From Haloplanus vescus (GTDB taxonomy: Archaea; Halobacteriota; Halobacteria; Halobacteriales; Haloferacaceae): a DNA stretch of 64,000 bases. A program made the position numbers and the translations under genes. Every line of letters begins with the position of its first letter. Position 1 is the stretch's first letter. Of this stretch, positions 24,630 through 33,699 are shown piece by piece. Where the stretch lies: positions 45,742 through 109,741 of the forward strand of contig NZ_FNQT01000001.1 in assembly GCF_900107665.1 (NCBI RefSeq), read 5' to 3'. The notes beneath the pieces were generated by a model. It made no database searches and was not told where the DNA came from. It saw only the letters and a program-made list of their open reading frames with translations.

Positions 24630-24803
24630 TTACTCGCCGGATTTGCTCTGCCACTCGTAGCCGCGGCGTTTGGCCGAGTCGCCAAAGCCACACGACGAGC
24701 AGACTTTCTTGCGAACGTGGTACGATTTCTCACCGCAGCGTCGACATTTGACGTGGGTCGTCTTGTTCTTCTTTCCCTGACTCGGCGTGCCTGCTCCCGT
24801 CAT
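24630..24803 (-). CDS. rpl37e: 50S ribosomal protein L37e
   Basis: This 57-residue zinc-ribbon protein of the large subunit starts [17 protein letters not shown] and has Cys pairs CRRC (20-23) and CSSC (35-38). It ends with a basic stretch AKRRGYEWQ. Its ATG overlaps the stop of the upstream Lsm gene (ATGA), and the Lsm-L37e pair is conserved in archaea. Confidence 0.95.
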   Translation of the reverse strand: MTGAGTPSQGKKNKTTHVKCRRCGEKSYHVRKKVCSSCGFGDSAKRRGYEWQSKSGE

Positions 24804-25033
24804 GTACTTATCGTCACGACGTTGTCGCCGCGTATAATGGTTGTGTTGTCGACCGACTCGATCTCCGGTTCGCCGAGGATTCTCTCCCCGACTTCGTCGG
24901 CCGGATCGAGGACGACGTTCATGTGTTGGTCGTAGCCACCGAGCACGCCGTGATAGGCCCGCCCGTCTTTGAGATGCACTGTTACTTCCTCGTCGAGCGA
25001 GGCCTCCAGCACGTCGAGGGGTCGTCCGCTCAT
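24800..25033 (-). CDS. lsm: Sm-like (Lsm) RNA-binding protein
   Basis: The 77-residue protein has Sm1 ([26 protein letters not shown]) and Sm2 ([11 protein letters not shown]) motifs. It forms heptameric rings that bind U-rich RNA and small RNAs, the archaeal counterpart of Hfq. A TATA-like CGTTTATTATTCC (25,054-25,066) lies 28 nt before the ATG, so the mRNA is leaderless. It is cotranscribed with the L37e gene. Confidence 0.95.
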   Translation of the reverse strand: MSGRPLDVLEASLDEEVTVHLKDGRAYHGVLGGYDQHMNVVLDPADEVGERILGEPEIESVDNTTIIRGDNVVTIST

Positions 25034-25151
25034 GGCAACAAAGGCAGCGGGTGGGAATAATAAACGTACCGAAGGTCGTTACGCGGCTGCCCGCTCGAAT
25101 CCGCGACAGAGCGTAACGATTAGGCGCAGCCGTGTGAAACTGACACATGTC

Positions 25152-25928
25152 ATGCCCTCCACGACCCCCGCAGTCGAAGCCGTCGACCTGCGGAAGCGCT
25201 ACGGCGACGAAGTCGCGCTCGACGGCCTCTCGCTCTCGATTCCCGCCGGGACAGTGTACGGGTTCCTCGGCCCGAACGGTGCCGGGAAGACGACGACCAT
25301 GCGCCTCCTGACTGGGTTGTCGACGCCCGATTCCGGCTCCGTTCGCGTCTGTGGCGTCTCCGCCACTGACCGACGCTCGCTTGCCCCGCGAATCGGTTAT
25401 CTCCCCGAGACGCCGCCGCTGTACGACGAGTTCAGCGCTCGCGAACAACTCGATTACGTCGCCGACCTGCGAGATATCCCGACCGACGACGCCCGTGACC
25501 GCATCGAAACCTACCTCGAAGAGTTCGACCTCGCGGCCGACGCCGACCGCCGTCTCGGAACGTACTCGAAGGGCATGCGACAGAAGACGGCGTTCATCCA
25601 AAGCGTCCTGCACGACCCCGACGTGCTCTTTCTCGACGAACCCACCTCGGGACTCGACCCGCGCGCCGCCCGTCGCATCCGCGAGTCGGTCGTCGACTTC
25701 GCCGACGCGGGCGCGACAGTCTTCCTGTCGACCCACATTCTCTCCGTCGTCGAAGCCGTCGCCGACGAGGTTGCGGTGCTGTTCGACGGCCGATTGGTCG
25801 CCGAAGGGACGGCAGACGAGGTACGGGCCCGCGCCGAGACGGGTGCGAGTGCGTCGCTCGAAGACGCCTTTCTCGCCGTCACCGGTGACGCCGAGCGCCC
25901 CGAATCGGACGCGACACAGGGCGCATGA
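25152..25928 (+). CDS. ABC transporter ATP-binding protein
   Basis: The 258-residue protein has Walker [10 protein letters not shown] (about 42-50), a signature region [14 protein letters not shown] in place of LSGGQ, Walker B VLFLDEP and a switch His in STHIL. The CcmA-like type with the altered signature is common in export-type transporters. Its ATGA overlap with the permease gene shows a coupled two-gene transporter. The ATG at 25,152 is used; the frame upstream reads poorly. Substrate unknown. Confidence 0.92.
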   Translation: MPSTTPAVEAVDLRKRYGDEVALDGLSLSIPAGTVYGFLGPNGAGKTTTMRLLTGLSTPDSGSVRVCGVSATDRRSLAPRIGYLPETPPLYDEFSAREQLDYVADLRDIPTDDARDRIETYLEEFDLAADADRRLGTYSKGMRQKTAFIQSVLHDPDVLFLDEPTSGLDPRAARRIRESVVDFADAGATVFLSTHILSVVEAVADEVAVLFDGRLVAEGTADEVRARAETGASASLEDAFLAVTGDAERPESDATQGA

Positions 25929-27529
25929 GCCTGCGACGTGACCTCCGCCACGGCCGTCGCATCGCTCGCGCCGAGTTCTGGCGGAGCATCCGTCGCTACG
26001 CGCAGAATACACGTCGCCTCGTCGGTGTTGGATTCGCCATCCTGTTTTTCGGCGGCTATCTGCTCTTCGCCCTGCCCTCGGCCTACGCTACCGGGCTGAC
26101 GGCCCGCTCTCTCGACGCGATTCCGCTGTTTGGCCCCGTGGCGACGGCGATACCCGTCTTCCTCCTCGGACTCGCCGTTCTTCGGACGATGGAGCGAATC
26201 AGCCGTATCGACGCCGCACCCCTCGTCTTGCTGACCGTCCATCCACGGGTCGTCGTCTTCGGCCTCGTCGGCAGCGAACTCGCTCGGCTCGCGGCGTGGT
26301 TCGGCGTGCCGGTGCTGGCCGTCGTCGCCGCCTTTGCACTCGGACTCGGCGCGCCCGCCCTCCTCGTCTCGGCACCGCTCGTTGCCCTGCCGCTCGTCTG
26401 TGCTGCGGCCACCTGCGGATACGCCCTCGGACTCGGTCTGCTGTCCGCCTTTCGGCGACTCCCAAACGTCCGCCGTCTCGCGAAGGCCGTGGGCGTTCTT
26501 GCGATGCTCGCCGTCATCGTCGGGTCGCAGTTCGCCGGGCAGTTCATCGTCGAGTACGGTTCGTCGCTCTCGACGCTCGCCTCGCGGTTCACCGCCGCTC
26601 CGGTGGCCGACTACGTTGCGCTCGCGTTCTTCCCCACGCCGCTCGGCCGACCGCCCACCGCGTCCGCCCTCGCCGTCGGTATCGCCTGTCTCGCGCTCAC
26701 GCCGCTCGGACTCGCGGCCGCGACTCGGCAGGCGTCTCGGCTCTGGTTCACCGACGCCCCGACTCGCGACACCACGCACGCCTCGTCGTCGGGCTGGTTC
26801 GCGGCGCCGCGCCCCTTCGCGTGGCGGCCGGCGGGCCGCATCGCGTGGGGGCATCTCGTCCGCGCCGCCCGCCGGCCCCAAGAGTTCGCCCATCTCGTCA
26901 TGATACTGTTTTTCCTCGGCCCCGTCGGGACGACGCTGGCGCAGTCGTCGGGCGACGCGCTCGCATCGCTCGTCGCCGCGACGGGCGTCGGACTGGGGAC
27001 GTATCTCGCTGGCGCCACCTTCGGACTGAACCCGCTCGGTGACGACCGGCCGACACTCCCCTTCCTTCTGCTCACCGAGCGGTCGCCGCAAACGCTCGTT
27101 CGGGGTCGTGTCGTCGCTGGCCTCGCAGTTGGCCTCCCAGTCGCGGTGGGCGTTCCGCTCGCGTCCATCCCGTTCGGTGCAGCCCCTCGCTCCGCCGTCG
27201 CCTTGGCCGCGCTCGGCATCGGAACCTGTTTCGCGGCCGCGCTGTTCGCCGTCGGCCTTGGCAGCGTCTACCCCATCTACGACGCACGGAAGTTCTGGGG
27301 GACTGAGACCGTCGTCCCGTCGACGCTCGTGCTGATAACGTACCTCCTCGTCGTCGGCGTCGGGTCGCTCGTCTGTCTGGCAGCGACGTGGTTTGCTCTC
27401 TCGGGCGGACTCGTCCTCACACCGGTCGCGCTCGGCGTCGCGGGCGGCTACGCCCTCTTCACCGCACTCGTGTCGCTGGGGTCGTATCGCTACGCCGTTC
27501 GGCGCTATCGGCAGTATACGATAGCGTAA
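25925..27529 (+). CDS. ABC transporter permease
   Basis: The 534-residue integral membrane protein has about 12 to 14 hydrophobic segments, with a large soluble loop near residues 265-310 ([19 protein letters not shown]). It starts in a 4-bp overlap with the ATP-binding gene. It resembles ABC-2-type exporters in size and layout, with no clear substrate clue. Confidence 0.82.
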   Translation: MSLRRDLRHGRRIARAEFWRSIRRYAQNTRRLVGVGFAILFFGGYLLFALPSAYATGLTARSLDAIPLFGPVATAIPVFLLGLAVLRTMERISRIDAAPLVLLTVHPRVVVFGLVGSELARLAAWFGVPVLAVVAAFALGLGAPALLVSAPLVALPLVCAAATCGYALGLGLLSAFRRLPNVRRLAKAVGVLAMLAVIVGSQFAGQFIVEYGSSLSTLASRFTAAPVADYVALAFFPTPLGRPPTASALAVGIACLALTPLGLAAATRQASRLWFTDAPTRDTTHASSSGWFAAPRPFAWRPAGRIAWGHLVRAARRPQEFAHLVMILFFLGPVGTTLAQSSGDALASLVAATGVGLGTYLAGATFGLNPLGDDRPTLPFLLLTERSPQTLVRGRVVAGLAVGLPVAVGVPLASIPFGAAPRSAVALAALGIGTCFAAALFAVGLGSVYPIYDARKFWGTETVVPSTLVLITYLLVVGVGSLVCLAATWFALSGGLVLTPVALGVAGGYALFTALVSLGSYRYAVRRYRQYTIA

Positions 27530-27575
27530 ATCGCGCGGGCCGACGGTATAAGTTCGTCTCGGCCCTACAGGGGGT

Positions 27576-27878
27576 GTGAGCTATCCCGTCACCTACTACT
27601 GTCCGCACTGCGAGGCCATCGTCGAACTCGACCGCGAGGGGTATCTCGCCGACAAGTCGGTGACGCCGTATCCGCTCGCCGGGTGGGAGTACGTCGACGC
27701 CGACGGGGACGTTGAAGCCGCCGATGGCGTTCGGTTCGTCTGCGGCGATGACGGCACGCTGAAGGACGACGACGCCGCCGGGTGTGGCGAACCGTTCTAC
27801 CTGAGTTACGTCCGGTACGAGGACGGCGAGGAAATCGAGGCGCGTCCCGAGAGCGAGTACGTCAGAATCGGCCGCTGA
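27576..27878 (+). CDS. DUF7969-type zinc-binding small protein
   Basis: The 100-residue acidic protein has CPHC at residues 9-12 and further Cys at about 52 and 69, likely zinc ligands. The start is GTG, with a TATA-like GGTATAAG at 27,546-27,553 about 27 nt before it. I recall this pattern under DUF7969 but am not certain. It ends 4 bp from the convergent rtcB gene. Confidence 0.6.
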   Translation: MSYPVTYYCPHCEAIVELDREGYLADKSVTPYPLAGWEYVDADGDVEAADGVRFVCGDDGTLKDDDAAGCGEPFYLSYVRYEDGEEIEARPESEYVRIGR

Positions 27879-27882
27879 GCCG

Positions 27883-29388
27883 TTATCCCTTGATGTTACA
27901 GACCGGGTAGGTGCGAGCCACCTTGTCGCCGATGTCGAGGGCGTCCGAGACGCGGACCACCTCGTCCACGTCCTTGTAGACGCCGGGCGCCTCCTCCGCC
28001 ACCGTCGCGCCGCTCTGGGCCTTGACGTACACTTGGTTCTGCTCGCGGAGTTCGTCCTGCACCGTCTCGCCCCAGAACTCCTGTTTGGCCTGCGTCCGAC
28101 TCATGAGTCGGCCGGCGCCGTGGGCCGTCGAGCCGAAGGTGAGGTCGAGCGACGATTCGCCCCCGCGGAGGACGTAACTCCCTGCGCCCATGCTGCCGGG
28201 GATGATGATTGGCTGCCCCACGTCGCGGTAGGCGGCCGGCACCTCCGGGTGCCCGGCGGGGAACGCCCGCGTCGCGCCCTTGCGGTGGACGTACAGTTCG
28301 CGCTCTTCGCGGTCGGCGGCGTCACCGCCTCCAATCGGTCGACCCTCCGGGTCGACCCCAACTTCGTGAACCTCCTTTTTCGCGATGTTGTGAGCCACGT
28401 CGTACAGCAGGTGCATGTCCATCGACTCCCACGAGCGGTCGAACACGCGCGCGAACACCTGCCGGACGCGGTGCATGATGAGTTGGCGGTTCACCCACGC
28501 GAAGTTGATGCAGGCACACATCGCGCCGTAGTACGCCTCGGCGAGCTCCGACCCCGCCGGCGCCGCCGCGAGTTCCTTATCGGGGAGACTGTCGAGCAGG
28601 TCGCCGTGCTCTTTCTCGATTTTTCGGAGGTAGTCGGTGCAGGTCTGGTGGCCGAGCCCCCGGCTCCCGCAGTGGATGAGGACGACGATTTGGTCCGGTT
28701 CCAGTCCGTACGCATCCGCAACGTCGTCGCGATAGGTGTCGGTCACGCGCTGGATTTCGAGGAAGTGGTTCCCGCTGCCGAGGCTGCCGAGTTGGTTCTT
28801 CCCGCGGTCTTTGGCCTTCTGGGAGACGGCGCTAGGGTCTGCGTCCGGGCGCCGGCCCTCGTCCTCGCAGTGTTCTAGGTCGGCGGGGACGGCCCATCCG
28901 GCCTCGAGCGCCCAGTCGACACCGCGTTCGAGGACGCCCTCTATCGTCTCCTTGTCGCCGTCGACGACGCCGCCGCCACCGAGGCCCGAGGGGACGTTCG
29001 CGAACAGGGCCTCGACGAGTTCCTCCTCGCGACCCTGCACGTCGTCGTAGGTGAGGTTCGTCCGCATCATCCGGACGCCGCAGTTGATGTCGTAGCCGAC
29101 CGCGCCAGGCGAGATACAGCCGTTCTCGGCGTCCGTGGCGCCGACGCCGCCGACCGGGAAGCCGTAGCCTTGGTGGCCGTCGGGCATGCAGATGGCGTGG
29201 TCCGTCATGCCGGGCAGGTGCGTGGCGTTTTTGAGTTGCTGAAGCGTCTTGTCGTCGCCAATCTCGTCGAGGAGCGCCTCGCTGGCGAGGACGCGAGCGG
29301 GGACGCGCATCTCACCCTCCTGTGGAATCTCCCAGACGTACTCCCGGACCTGTTCCAGCCGGATGCCGTCGATTTCGCGGGTGGTCAT
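27883..29388 (-). CDS. rtcB: RNA-splicing ligase RtcB
   Basis: This 3'-phosphate RNA ligase joins tRNA exons after splicing using GTP and Mn2+. The 501-residue protein has the metal and catalytic segments GYDINCGVRMMRT (Cys near residue 95), GSGNHFLEIQ, IHCGSRGLGHQ and PGSMGAGSYVLRG; the guanylated His lies further downstream in the HGAGR element near residue 430. The start at 29,388 (MTTREIDGIRL) is normal for the family. The archease gene lies just upstream, 35 bp away on the same strand. Confidence 0.95.
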   Translation of the reverse strand: MTTREIDGIRLEQVREYVWEIPQEGEMRVPARVLASEALLDEIGDDKTLQQLKNATHLPGMTDHAICMPDGHQGYGFPVGGVGATDAENGCISPGAVGYDINCGVRMMRTNLTYDDVQGREEELVEALFANVPSGLGGGGVVDGDKETIEGVLERGVDWALEAGWAVPADLEHCEDEGRRPDADPSAVSQKAKDRGKNQLGSLGSGNHFLEIQRVTDTYRDDVADAYGLEPDQIVVLIHCGSRGLGHQTCTDYLRKIEKEHGDLLDSLPDKELAAAPAGSELAEAYYGAMCACINFAWVNRQLIMHRVRQVFARVFDRSWESMDMHLLYDVAHNIAKKEVHEVGVDPEGRPIGGGDAADREERELYVHRKGATRAFPAGHPEVPAAYRDVGQPIIIPGSMGAGSYVLRGGESSLDLTFGSTAHGAGRLMSRTQAKQEFWGETVQDELREQNQVYVKAQSGATVAEEAPGVYKDVDEVVRVSDALDIGDKVARTYPVCNIKG

Positions 29389-29423
29389 GGTCGGGCCGAC
29401 GTGACCGACGCGGGAATACGTTA

Positions 29424-29834
29424 CTACACGTCGAGCACGACGTAGGCGTCCCACCCCGATCCCGTCTCCTCGATTCGCATTTCGGAGTAGGTGACGGCCT
29501 TCACGTCGCGCGCGCTGATGTCGGCGAACGGCACCCCGCGGGCGCTGGCTTCTATCATCCATTCGGCGCCCGCCTCGCGGACCGTCGCCTCGTTGGCGAC
29601 GGGGAGGACGCCCCGAACGTCGCGCTCGTAGATGAGCTGGTCGAGATAGTCGAACAGCAGCGCCTCCAGTCCCTCGGCGCGGACGGTGAGCGAGAATCGC
29701 TCGCCAGTCTCGGGGATGTCGTCACAGGTGGCTGCCGCGAGGCCGTCGCCGGCGGCGGCGAACGTCTCCCCGAGGGTCGCACCCGTCGCCGCCACGGCCA
29801 CGTCGGCGGTGTGGGGACGGAGTTCGTAGCTCAT
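29424..29834 (-). CDS. Archease, RtcB activator
   Basis: The 136-residue protein starts MSYELRPHTADVAVAATG (with the conserved His and Asp of the metal site) and includes LEALLFDYLDQLIYERD and VKAVTYSEM. It accelerates RtcB guanylylation and multiple turnover. Its position 35 bp before rtcB on the same strand is the common archaeal arrangement and supports function. Confidence 0.95.
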   Translation of the reverse strand: MSYELRPHTADVAVAATGATLGETFAAAGDGLAAATCDDIPETGERFSLTVRAEGLEALLFDYLDQLIYERDVRGVLPVANEATVREAGAEWMIEASARGVPFADISARDVKAVTYSEMRIEETGSGWDAYVVLDV

Positions 29835-29939
29835 ACCCGCCCCTGTCGGGGGAGGGTCAAAACGATTCTCACCGCAGAGCCGGCGACGATGGTCGGCGAC
29901 GACGAAGTTATATTATCCGGCCCCGCTAGAAGTGCGGTA

Positions 29940-30416
29940 GTGAGCGTCACCGTCGAGAAACGTGTCGATGGGCCTGGCACGACCGACCACGCCGACGAGG
30001 CCTGGGAGCTCAAAGAGCGCATCCGGCGCAATGAGGGCGTCCTCAAGCAACGCAAGCGGTTCTTTATGGACGCCTATCGTCGCGCGACGACACATCTCCT
30101 CTATCTCGACGACGACTTGGTCGGCTTCGCCACCGCGCGCCGCGACGGCTACATCCTCTTTCTCGCCGTCGCGCCCGAGCGACGGGGCGAGGGGTTCGGA
30201 CGCCGCCTCGTCGCGGAGGTAGCCGAGGACCACCGCACCGTCACCTGTCACGCACGAGCGACGAACGACCCCGCACTCGACTTCTACGAATCCATCGGCT
30301 TCGAAATCAAGCGCCGTATCGAGCGCTACTACGAGGACGACGGCGACGCGTACTACCTCCGACTCGGGCCGGACGAGCGACTTCGTGACCGGCTCTCCGA
30401 GTTGATTCGGCGCTAG
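29940..30416 (+). CDS. GNAT-family N-acetyltransferase
   Basis: The 158-residue protein has the GNAT core at 55-135. Motif A is VAPERRGEGFGRRLVAEV, with the acetyl-CoA loop, and motif B is HARATNDPALDFYESIGFEI. The start is GTG at 29,940, with a TATA-like GTTATATTAT at 29,907-29,916 about 28 nt before it; the ATG at 29,889 would include the promoter. Substrate unknown. It shares CTAG at 30,413-30,416 with the convergent eIF2B-like gene. Confidence 0.85.
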   Translation: MSVTVEKRVDGPGTTDHADEAWELKERIRRNEGVLKQRKRFFMDAYRRATTHLLYLDDDLVGFATARRDGYILFLAVAPERRGEGFGRRLVAEVAEDHRTVTCHARATNDPALDFYESIGFEIKRRIERYYEDDGDAYYLRLGPDERLRDRLSELIRR

Positions 30417-31261
30417 AACTCGTGGGTGCCCTTGTCGGTGACCACTTCGTCGACGAGATGCATCGGCGTCGCGTCGTAGGCCGGGTTCTCGATTTCGACG
30501 CCTTCGACGGGTTCGCGGATAATCTCCGCGGGTTCGCGCTCCTCGTTCTCGAAGACGAAGTCGTCCTCGATAATCTTCGACTCGGAGCCGACGACGGTGA
30601 CGGGGACGCCGACGACGTTCGCCGCCGCGGCCAGCGGGAAGGTGCCGACGCGGTTGTAAAGCGTGTCCTCGACGATGCAGTCCATCCCGACGACGACGCG
30701 GTCACACCGGTCGAGCACGTAGCCGGCGGCGCTGTCGACGAGGAGGTGCGGGTCGACGCGGTCCATCTCGGCGAGGCGACGGGCGGTCTTGCGCCCTAGG
30801 TAGCGCGGGCGCGCTTCGGTGACGTAGCCGGTGAGGTGGGCGCCCTCGGCGGCCGCGGTTTCGATTGCCTGTAGCACCGTCGAGGAGTAGTCGTGCGTGA
30901 GGAACGTCTCGCCGTCTTCGAACGTCTCGGCGGCGTTGTCGGCGGCGTGGCTCTTGCCGGTCTCAATTGCCTCGACGATGCGGTCGATCTCCTCGCGGGT
31001 CCGCGCTTTCGCGTCTTCGACCGACTCCGTCTCACCGAGGACGTGGTCGACCACCTCGACCATCGCCTTGTGGAGCGAGGCGTGGGAGGGGTTGGCTCGG
31101 CGGAGCGCGCCCGCGTTGCGTTCGAGGTCGCGCTCGTAGTCATCCACGTTCCGGTAGTCCCGGTCGAGGAGTTCGCCGAGCGCGACGGTGGCCCTGACAG
31201 CGACCACCGACGAGCTGTGCGTCTGCATCCGCTGAATCTCCTCGATAGTCTCGTCTATCAT
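30413..31261 (-). CDS. eIF2B alpha/beta/delta family protein
   Basis: The 282-residue protein has an N-terminal helical region and a C-terminal Rossmann-like domain: LTHDYSSTVLQAI, RCDRVVVGMDCIVEDTLYNRVGTFPLAAAA and VVTDKG at the end. The family includes eIF2B subunits and ribose-1,5-bisphosphate isomerase. In the isomerases a catalytic Cys lies after LTH; here that position is Asp, which argues against isomerase activity, although the later Asp (VVGMD) is kept. It is therefore called by family only. Convergent with the GNAT gene. Confidence 0.8.
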   Translation of the reverse strand: MIDETIEEIQRMQTHSSSVVAVRATVALGELLDRDYRNVDDYERDLERNAGALRRANPSHASLHKAMVEVVDHVLGETESVEDAKARTREEIDRIVEAIETGKSHAADNAAETFEDGETFLTHDYSSTVLQAIETAAAEGAHLTGYVTEARPRYLGRKTARRLAEMDRVDPHLLVDSAAGYVLDRCDRVVVGMDCIVEDTLYNRVGTFPLAAAANVVGVPVTVVGSESKIIEDDFVFENEEREPAEIIREPVEGVEIENPAYDATPMHLVDEVVTDKGTHEF

Positions 31262-31303
31262 ATCGGAAGGTGTCGTGTAGACGGCAAAGACTTTCCGGCT
31301 CCG

Positions 31304-31543
31304 TCAGTCCTCGGCTCTGCGGGCGTAGGCGTACGCGAGGAGCGCGGTGACGAACCAGACGACGGCACCGACGCGGACGGCGAAGGCGGCGCGGGCGCCC
31401 CACGTGGGGAGCGTCGTCGTCGTCGAGAGGAGTGCGACGAGGGGGGCACCGACAACGATGGTCGTGACGAACGTCACCTGCATCACCCAGCCGAAGTCGA
31501 CGCCATCGGGGTCGGTGCGCTTGACGCGGTGTGGCACGCCCAC
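31304..31543 (-). CDS. DUF5822 small membrane protein
   Basis: The 79-residue protein has two transmembrane helices (about 20-40 and 50-72) after the motif RTDPDGVDFGWVMQVTF, typical of haloarchaeal DUF5822. The likely start is GTG at 31,543, with a second GTG two codons later. It lies 42 bp upstream of the eIF2B-like gene on the same strand. Function unknown. Confidence 0.75.
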   Translation of the reverse strand: MGVPHRVKRTDPDGVDFGWVMQVTFVTTIVVGAPLVALLSTTTTLPTWGARAAFAVRVGAVVWFVTALLAYAYARRAED

Positions 31544-31624
31544 CCGTAGATTGGCGACCGAGTAAGGTGTGACGGTTCACCACATGGCCGGCAGTATAAG
31601 TTCCTCGCCGCCGATGGGCGTGGC

Positions 31625-32530
31625 GTGTTCCCCGCGCCCGACACCCGCCGCCCGTGGCACCCGTTCGTCGTCGAGTTCGGGCTCGTCACGGGGGTTCTCG
31701 TCGCCGTCGCCCTCTGGTACCGGCTCTGTGGCGCCGCCCTCGCCGCCGTCGGCGGGCGGTCGTCGCTGCTCGTCTCCGGCGTCGGCTTCGCCGCGCTCTT
31801 TCTCGCCGGACTCGGCGTGGGGACTGTCGCGTACGCCACGGCCCGGGATATCGACGCTGGCGTGCGACTGCCGTCGCCCTCGGCGTGGCGCGCCGTCGTC
31901 GCGGCGGCCGTCGTGCCACCGGCGTTCGTCGCACTCACCAAACTCGTGGGCGTCGCCACCGGCGTCCCGTACAACGCCCTGACGAAGACGGCTGTCGCCG
32001 CCGACCCGCCGCTCGGGCCGGTGGCCCTGCTCGCGGGGCTGACGCTGTCGATTCGCGTGCCCGCGCTCGCGCTAGTGTGTCAGGTCGTCGTCCAGCGGGG
32101 GTTCGAGCGCTCGGGCGGCGACGCTTGGGCCGTCGTGGCGACGACACTGGTCGCGTCGTTCGCGCTGGTTGGCACCGCGGGGTCGGTGACGCCGGCGCCG
32201 GACGCCGGGAAACTCGTCGGTCTCGCGCTGGTCGCGGGGTCGCTGCTCTGCTGGGACTACGCGTCACGGAGCGAGCGACGGACGGTGCGCCGACTGAGTC
32301 CCGTCCCGTTCACGCTCGTCTTGGTTCTGCTCGGCCTCGCGGCGCTCGTCTCGGTGCGCTCGGTCGCCGGCGCTTGCTTCGCGTTCGCGCAGGTGGGTAC
32401 GTTCGCCGTCGCCGCCGAGACGTTCCGCCGCACCGACTCGCTGGTCCCGCCGGCGCTCGCGTACGCGAGCCTCGTCGTGGCGAACCGCGTCGTCGTGGTC
32501 GGTTTCGAGGCCGGGCTGCAGAACTGGTAA
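31625..32530 (+). CDS. Polytopic membrane protein of unknown function
   Basis: The 301-residue protein has about eight hydrophobic segments with short charged loops (RSERRTVRRLSP near residue 220). It starts with GTG at 31,625; the TATA-like AGTATAAG at 31,593-31,600 lies 28 nt upstream. The overall layout recalls CPBP-type membrane proteins, but the EExxxR protease motif is not visible, so I leave it unnamed. Confidence 0.6.
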   Translation: MFPAPDTRRPWHPFVVEFGLVTGVLVAVALWYRLCGAALAAVGGRSSLLVSGVGFAALFLAGLGVGTVAYATARDIDAGVRLPSPSAWRAVVAAAVVPPAFVALTKLVGVATGVPYNALTKTAVAADPPLGPVALLAGLTLSIRVPALALVCQVVVQRGFERSGGDAWAVVATTLVASFALVGTAGSVTPAPDAGKLVGLALVAGSLLCWDYASRSERRTVRRLSPVPFTLVLVLLGLAALVSVRSVAGACFAFAQVGTFAVAAETFRRTDSLVPPALAYASLVVANRVVVVGFEAGLQNW

Positions 32531-32533
32531 CTC

Positions 32534-33301
32534 TCAGTCGTCGAGGAAGTCGGTCACGGCGGCGTGGAACGCCTCGGAGCGTTCGAGCATGGCGAGATGC
32601 GCCGCGTCGTCGACGGTCGTCCACTCGCCGTTCGGGAGTCGCTCGGCCAGCGCCTCGTGGTACCACGGCGGCGTGAGTGCGTCGTATTCGCCGACGACGG
32701 CGAGCGCGGGCGTCGAAATCTCGTCCAGGCGACCCCGGACGTCGAACTCGTGGCAGGTGCGGAAGTCGCGTTCGGTGACGGCGCGGCCGGCCGCTCGGAG
32801 GCCCTCGGTCGCGGCGTCGGTCAGGGCGTCCGCGGGGTCGTGAAAGAGGCGGTCCGGGCCGGTGAGGAATTCGATGGCTCGCTCGAAGTCGTCCTCCAGC
32901 CATCGTAGGAGGTCGTCCATGACGGCCAGGCGCGCGCCCGTGCCGGCGAGGACGGCCGCGGACACGTCGTAGTCGCGTTCGAGGAGGAGGTGGAGGACGA
33001 CGGCGCCGCCGAGGGAGTGCCCACAGAGGGCGCTCGCGTCGGTGGCCTCCGCGACGGCGACGGTGTCGTCGACGTACGCCGAGAGCGCCTCGTACCCCGC
33101 CTCGGCGGTCACGTCTCGGCTCTCGCCGTGGCCGCTCAAATCGAGGGCGACCAGTGGCCGGTCGGCGTCGAGGCGTCCCTGTGTCGCCCAGACCTCGTGT
33201 GAACCGCCGCTCCCGTGGACACACAGGATGGGGTCGCCGACGCCGCCGCGCTCGTACCGGCGATACGCCGTCTCCCGGCCGTGGTGTGTAACCGTTTCCA
33301 T
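32534..33301 (-). CDS. Alpha/beta hydrolase
   Basis: The 255-residue protein has the oxyanion loop CVHGSGGSHEVW, the nucleophile elbow CGHSLGG (Ser near 95), a probable acid Asp in VVGEYDALTPP and catalytic His in DDAAHLAMLE. A lid region lies at about 110-180. Substrate unknown. It ends 3 bp from the convergent membrane gene and is divergent from the cdc48 operon. Confidence 0.87.
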   Translation of the reverse strand: METVTHHGRETAYRRYERGGVGDPILCVHGSGGSHEVWATQGRLDADRPLVALDLSGHGESRDVTAEAGYEALSAYVDDTVAVAEATDASALCGHSLGGAVVLHLLLERDYDVSAAVLAGTGARLAVMDDLLRWLEDDFERAIEFLTGPDRLFHDPADALTDAATEGLRAAGRAVTERDFRTCHEFDVRGRLDEISTPALAVVGEYDALTPPWYHEALAERLPNGEWTTVDDAAHLAMLERSEAFHAAVTDFLDD

Positions 33302-33418
33302 GAATCCGTGTAGCGCAGGGAGAGGGATAAACCCGCGCGCCGACCCAGTCCAAGTGTGAACCGCAATTCGATGCCAATTCGTCTACCCACTTGCCGTCCG
33401 TCGATTAACCGCAGAAAG

Positions 33419-33452
33419 CCTTATATACTTAGATGCCTAACGTGTAGTTAGG
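33419..33452 (+). promoter_or_regulatory. cdc48 operon promoter with palindromic start region
   Basis: The TATA-like CCTTATATACTTA (33,419-33,430) is followed at once by CCTAAC-gtgta-GTTAGG (33,436-33,452). The palindrome covers the expected transcription start, 8 bases before the ATG at 33,460, so it is a candidate operator for a repressor of the Cdc48 operon. Confidence 0.6.
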
Positions 33453-33459
33453 AATCAAC

Positions 33460-33699
33460 ATGGTAAACCAACAATACACCGGTGAGAACGAGCAATTCGT
33501 TCGCCGGTACGAGTACGGCGAGGAGTGGGTCGTCGCGGCGGACATCGGTGTGAACGGGGACCACGTGGACGTGGACGTGGCCGGAGAGACGGCCATCGTG
33601 CTCGTCGACGGGGAAACCCAACTCGAGTTCGACGTTCCCGGAAGTGCCGAAAGTGTTGACACGAACAACGGCGTACTCGTCGTGAGGGGAAGCCTATGA
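33460..33699 (+). CDS. DUF7127 small Hsp20-like protein
   Basis: The 79-residue beta-rich protein has strand sequences [26 protein letters not shown] resembling half of an Hsp20 fold. It starts [20 protein letters not shown] and overlaps the cdc48 gene by ATGA (33,696-33,699), so the two are cotranscribed and coupled. Its conserved link to Cdc48 suggests an adaptor or chaperone role, which is inference only. Confidence 0.72.
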   Translation: MVNQQYTGENEQFVRRYEYGEEWVVAADIGVNGDHVDVDVAGETAIVLVDGETQLEFDVPGSAESVDTNNGVLVVRGSL

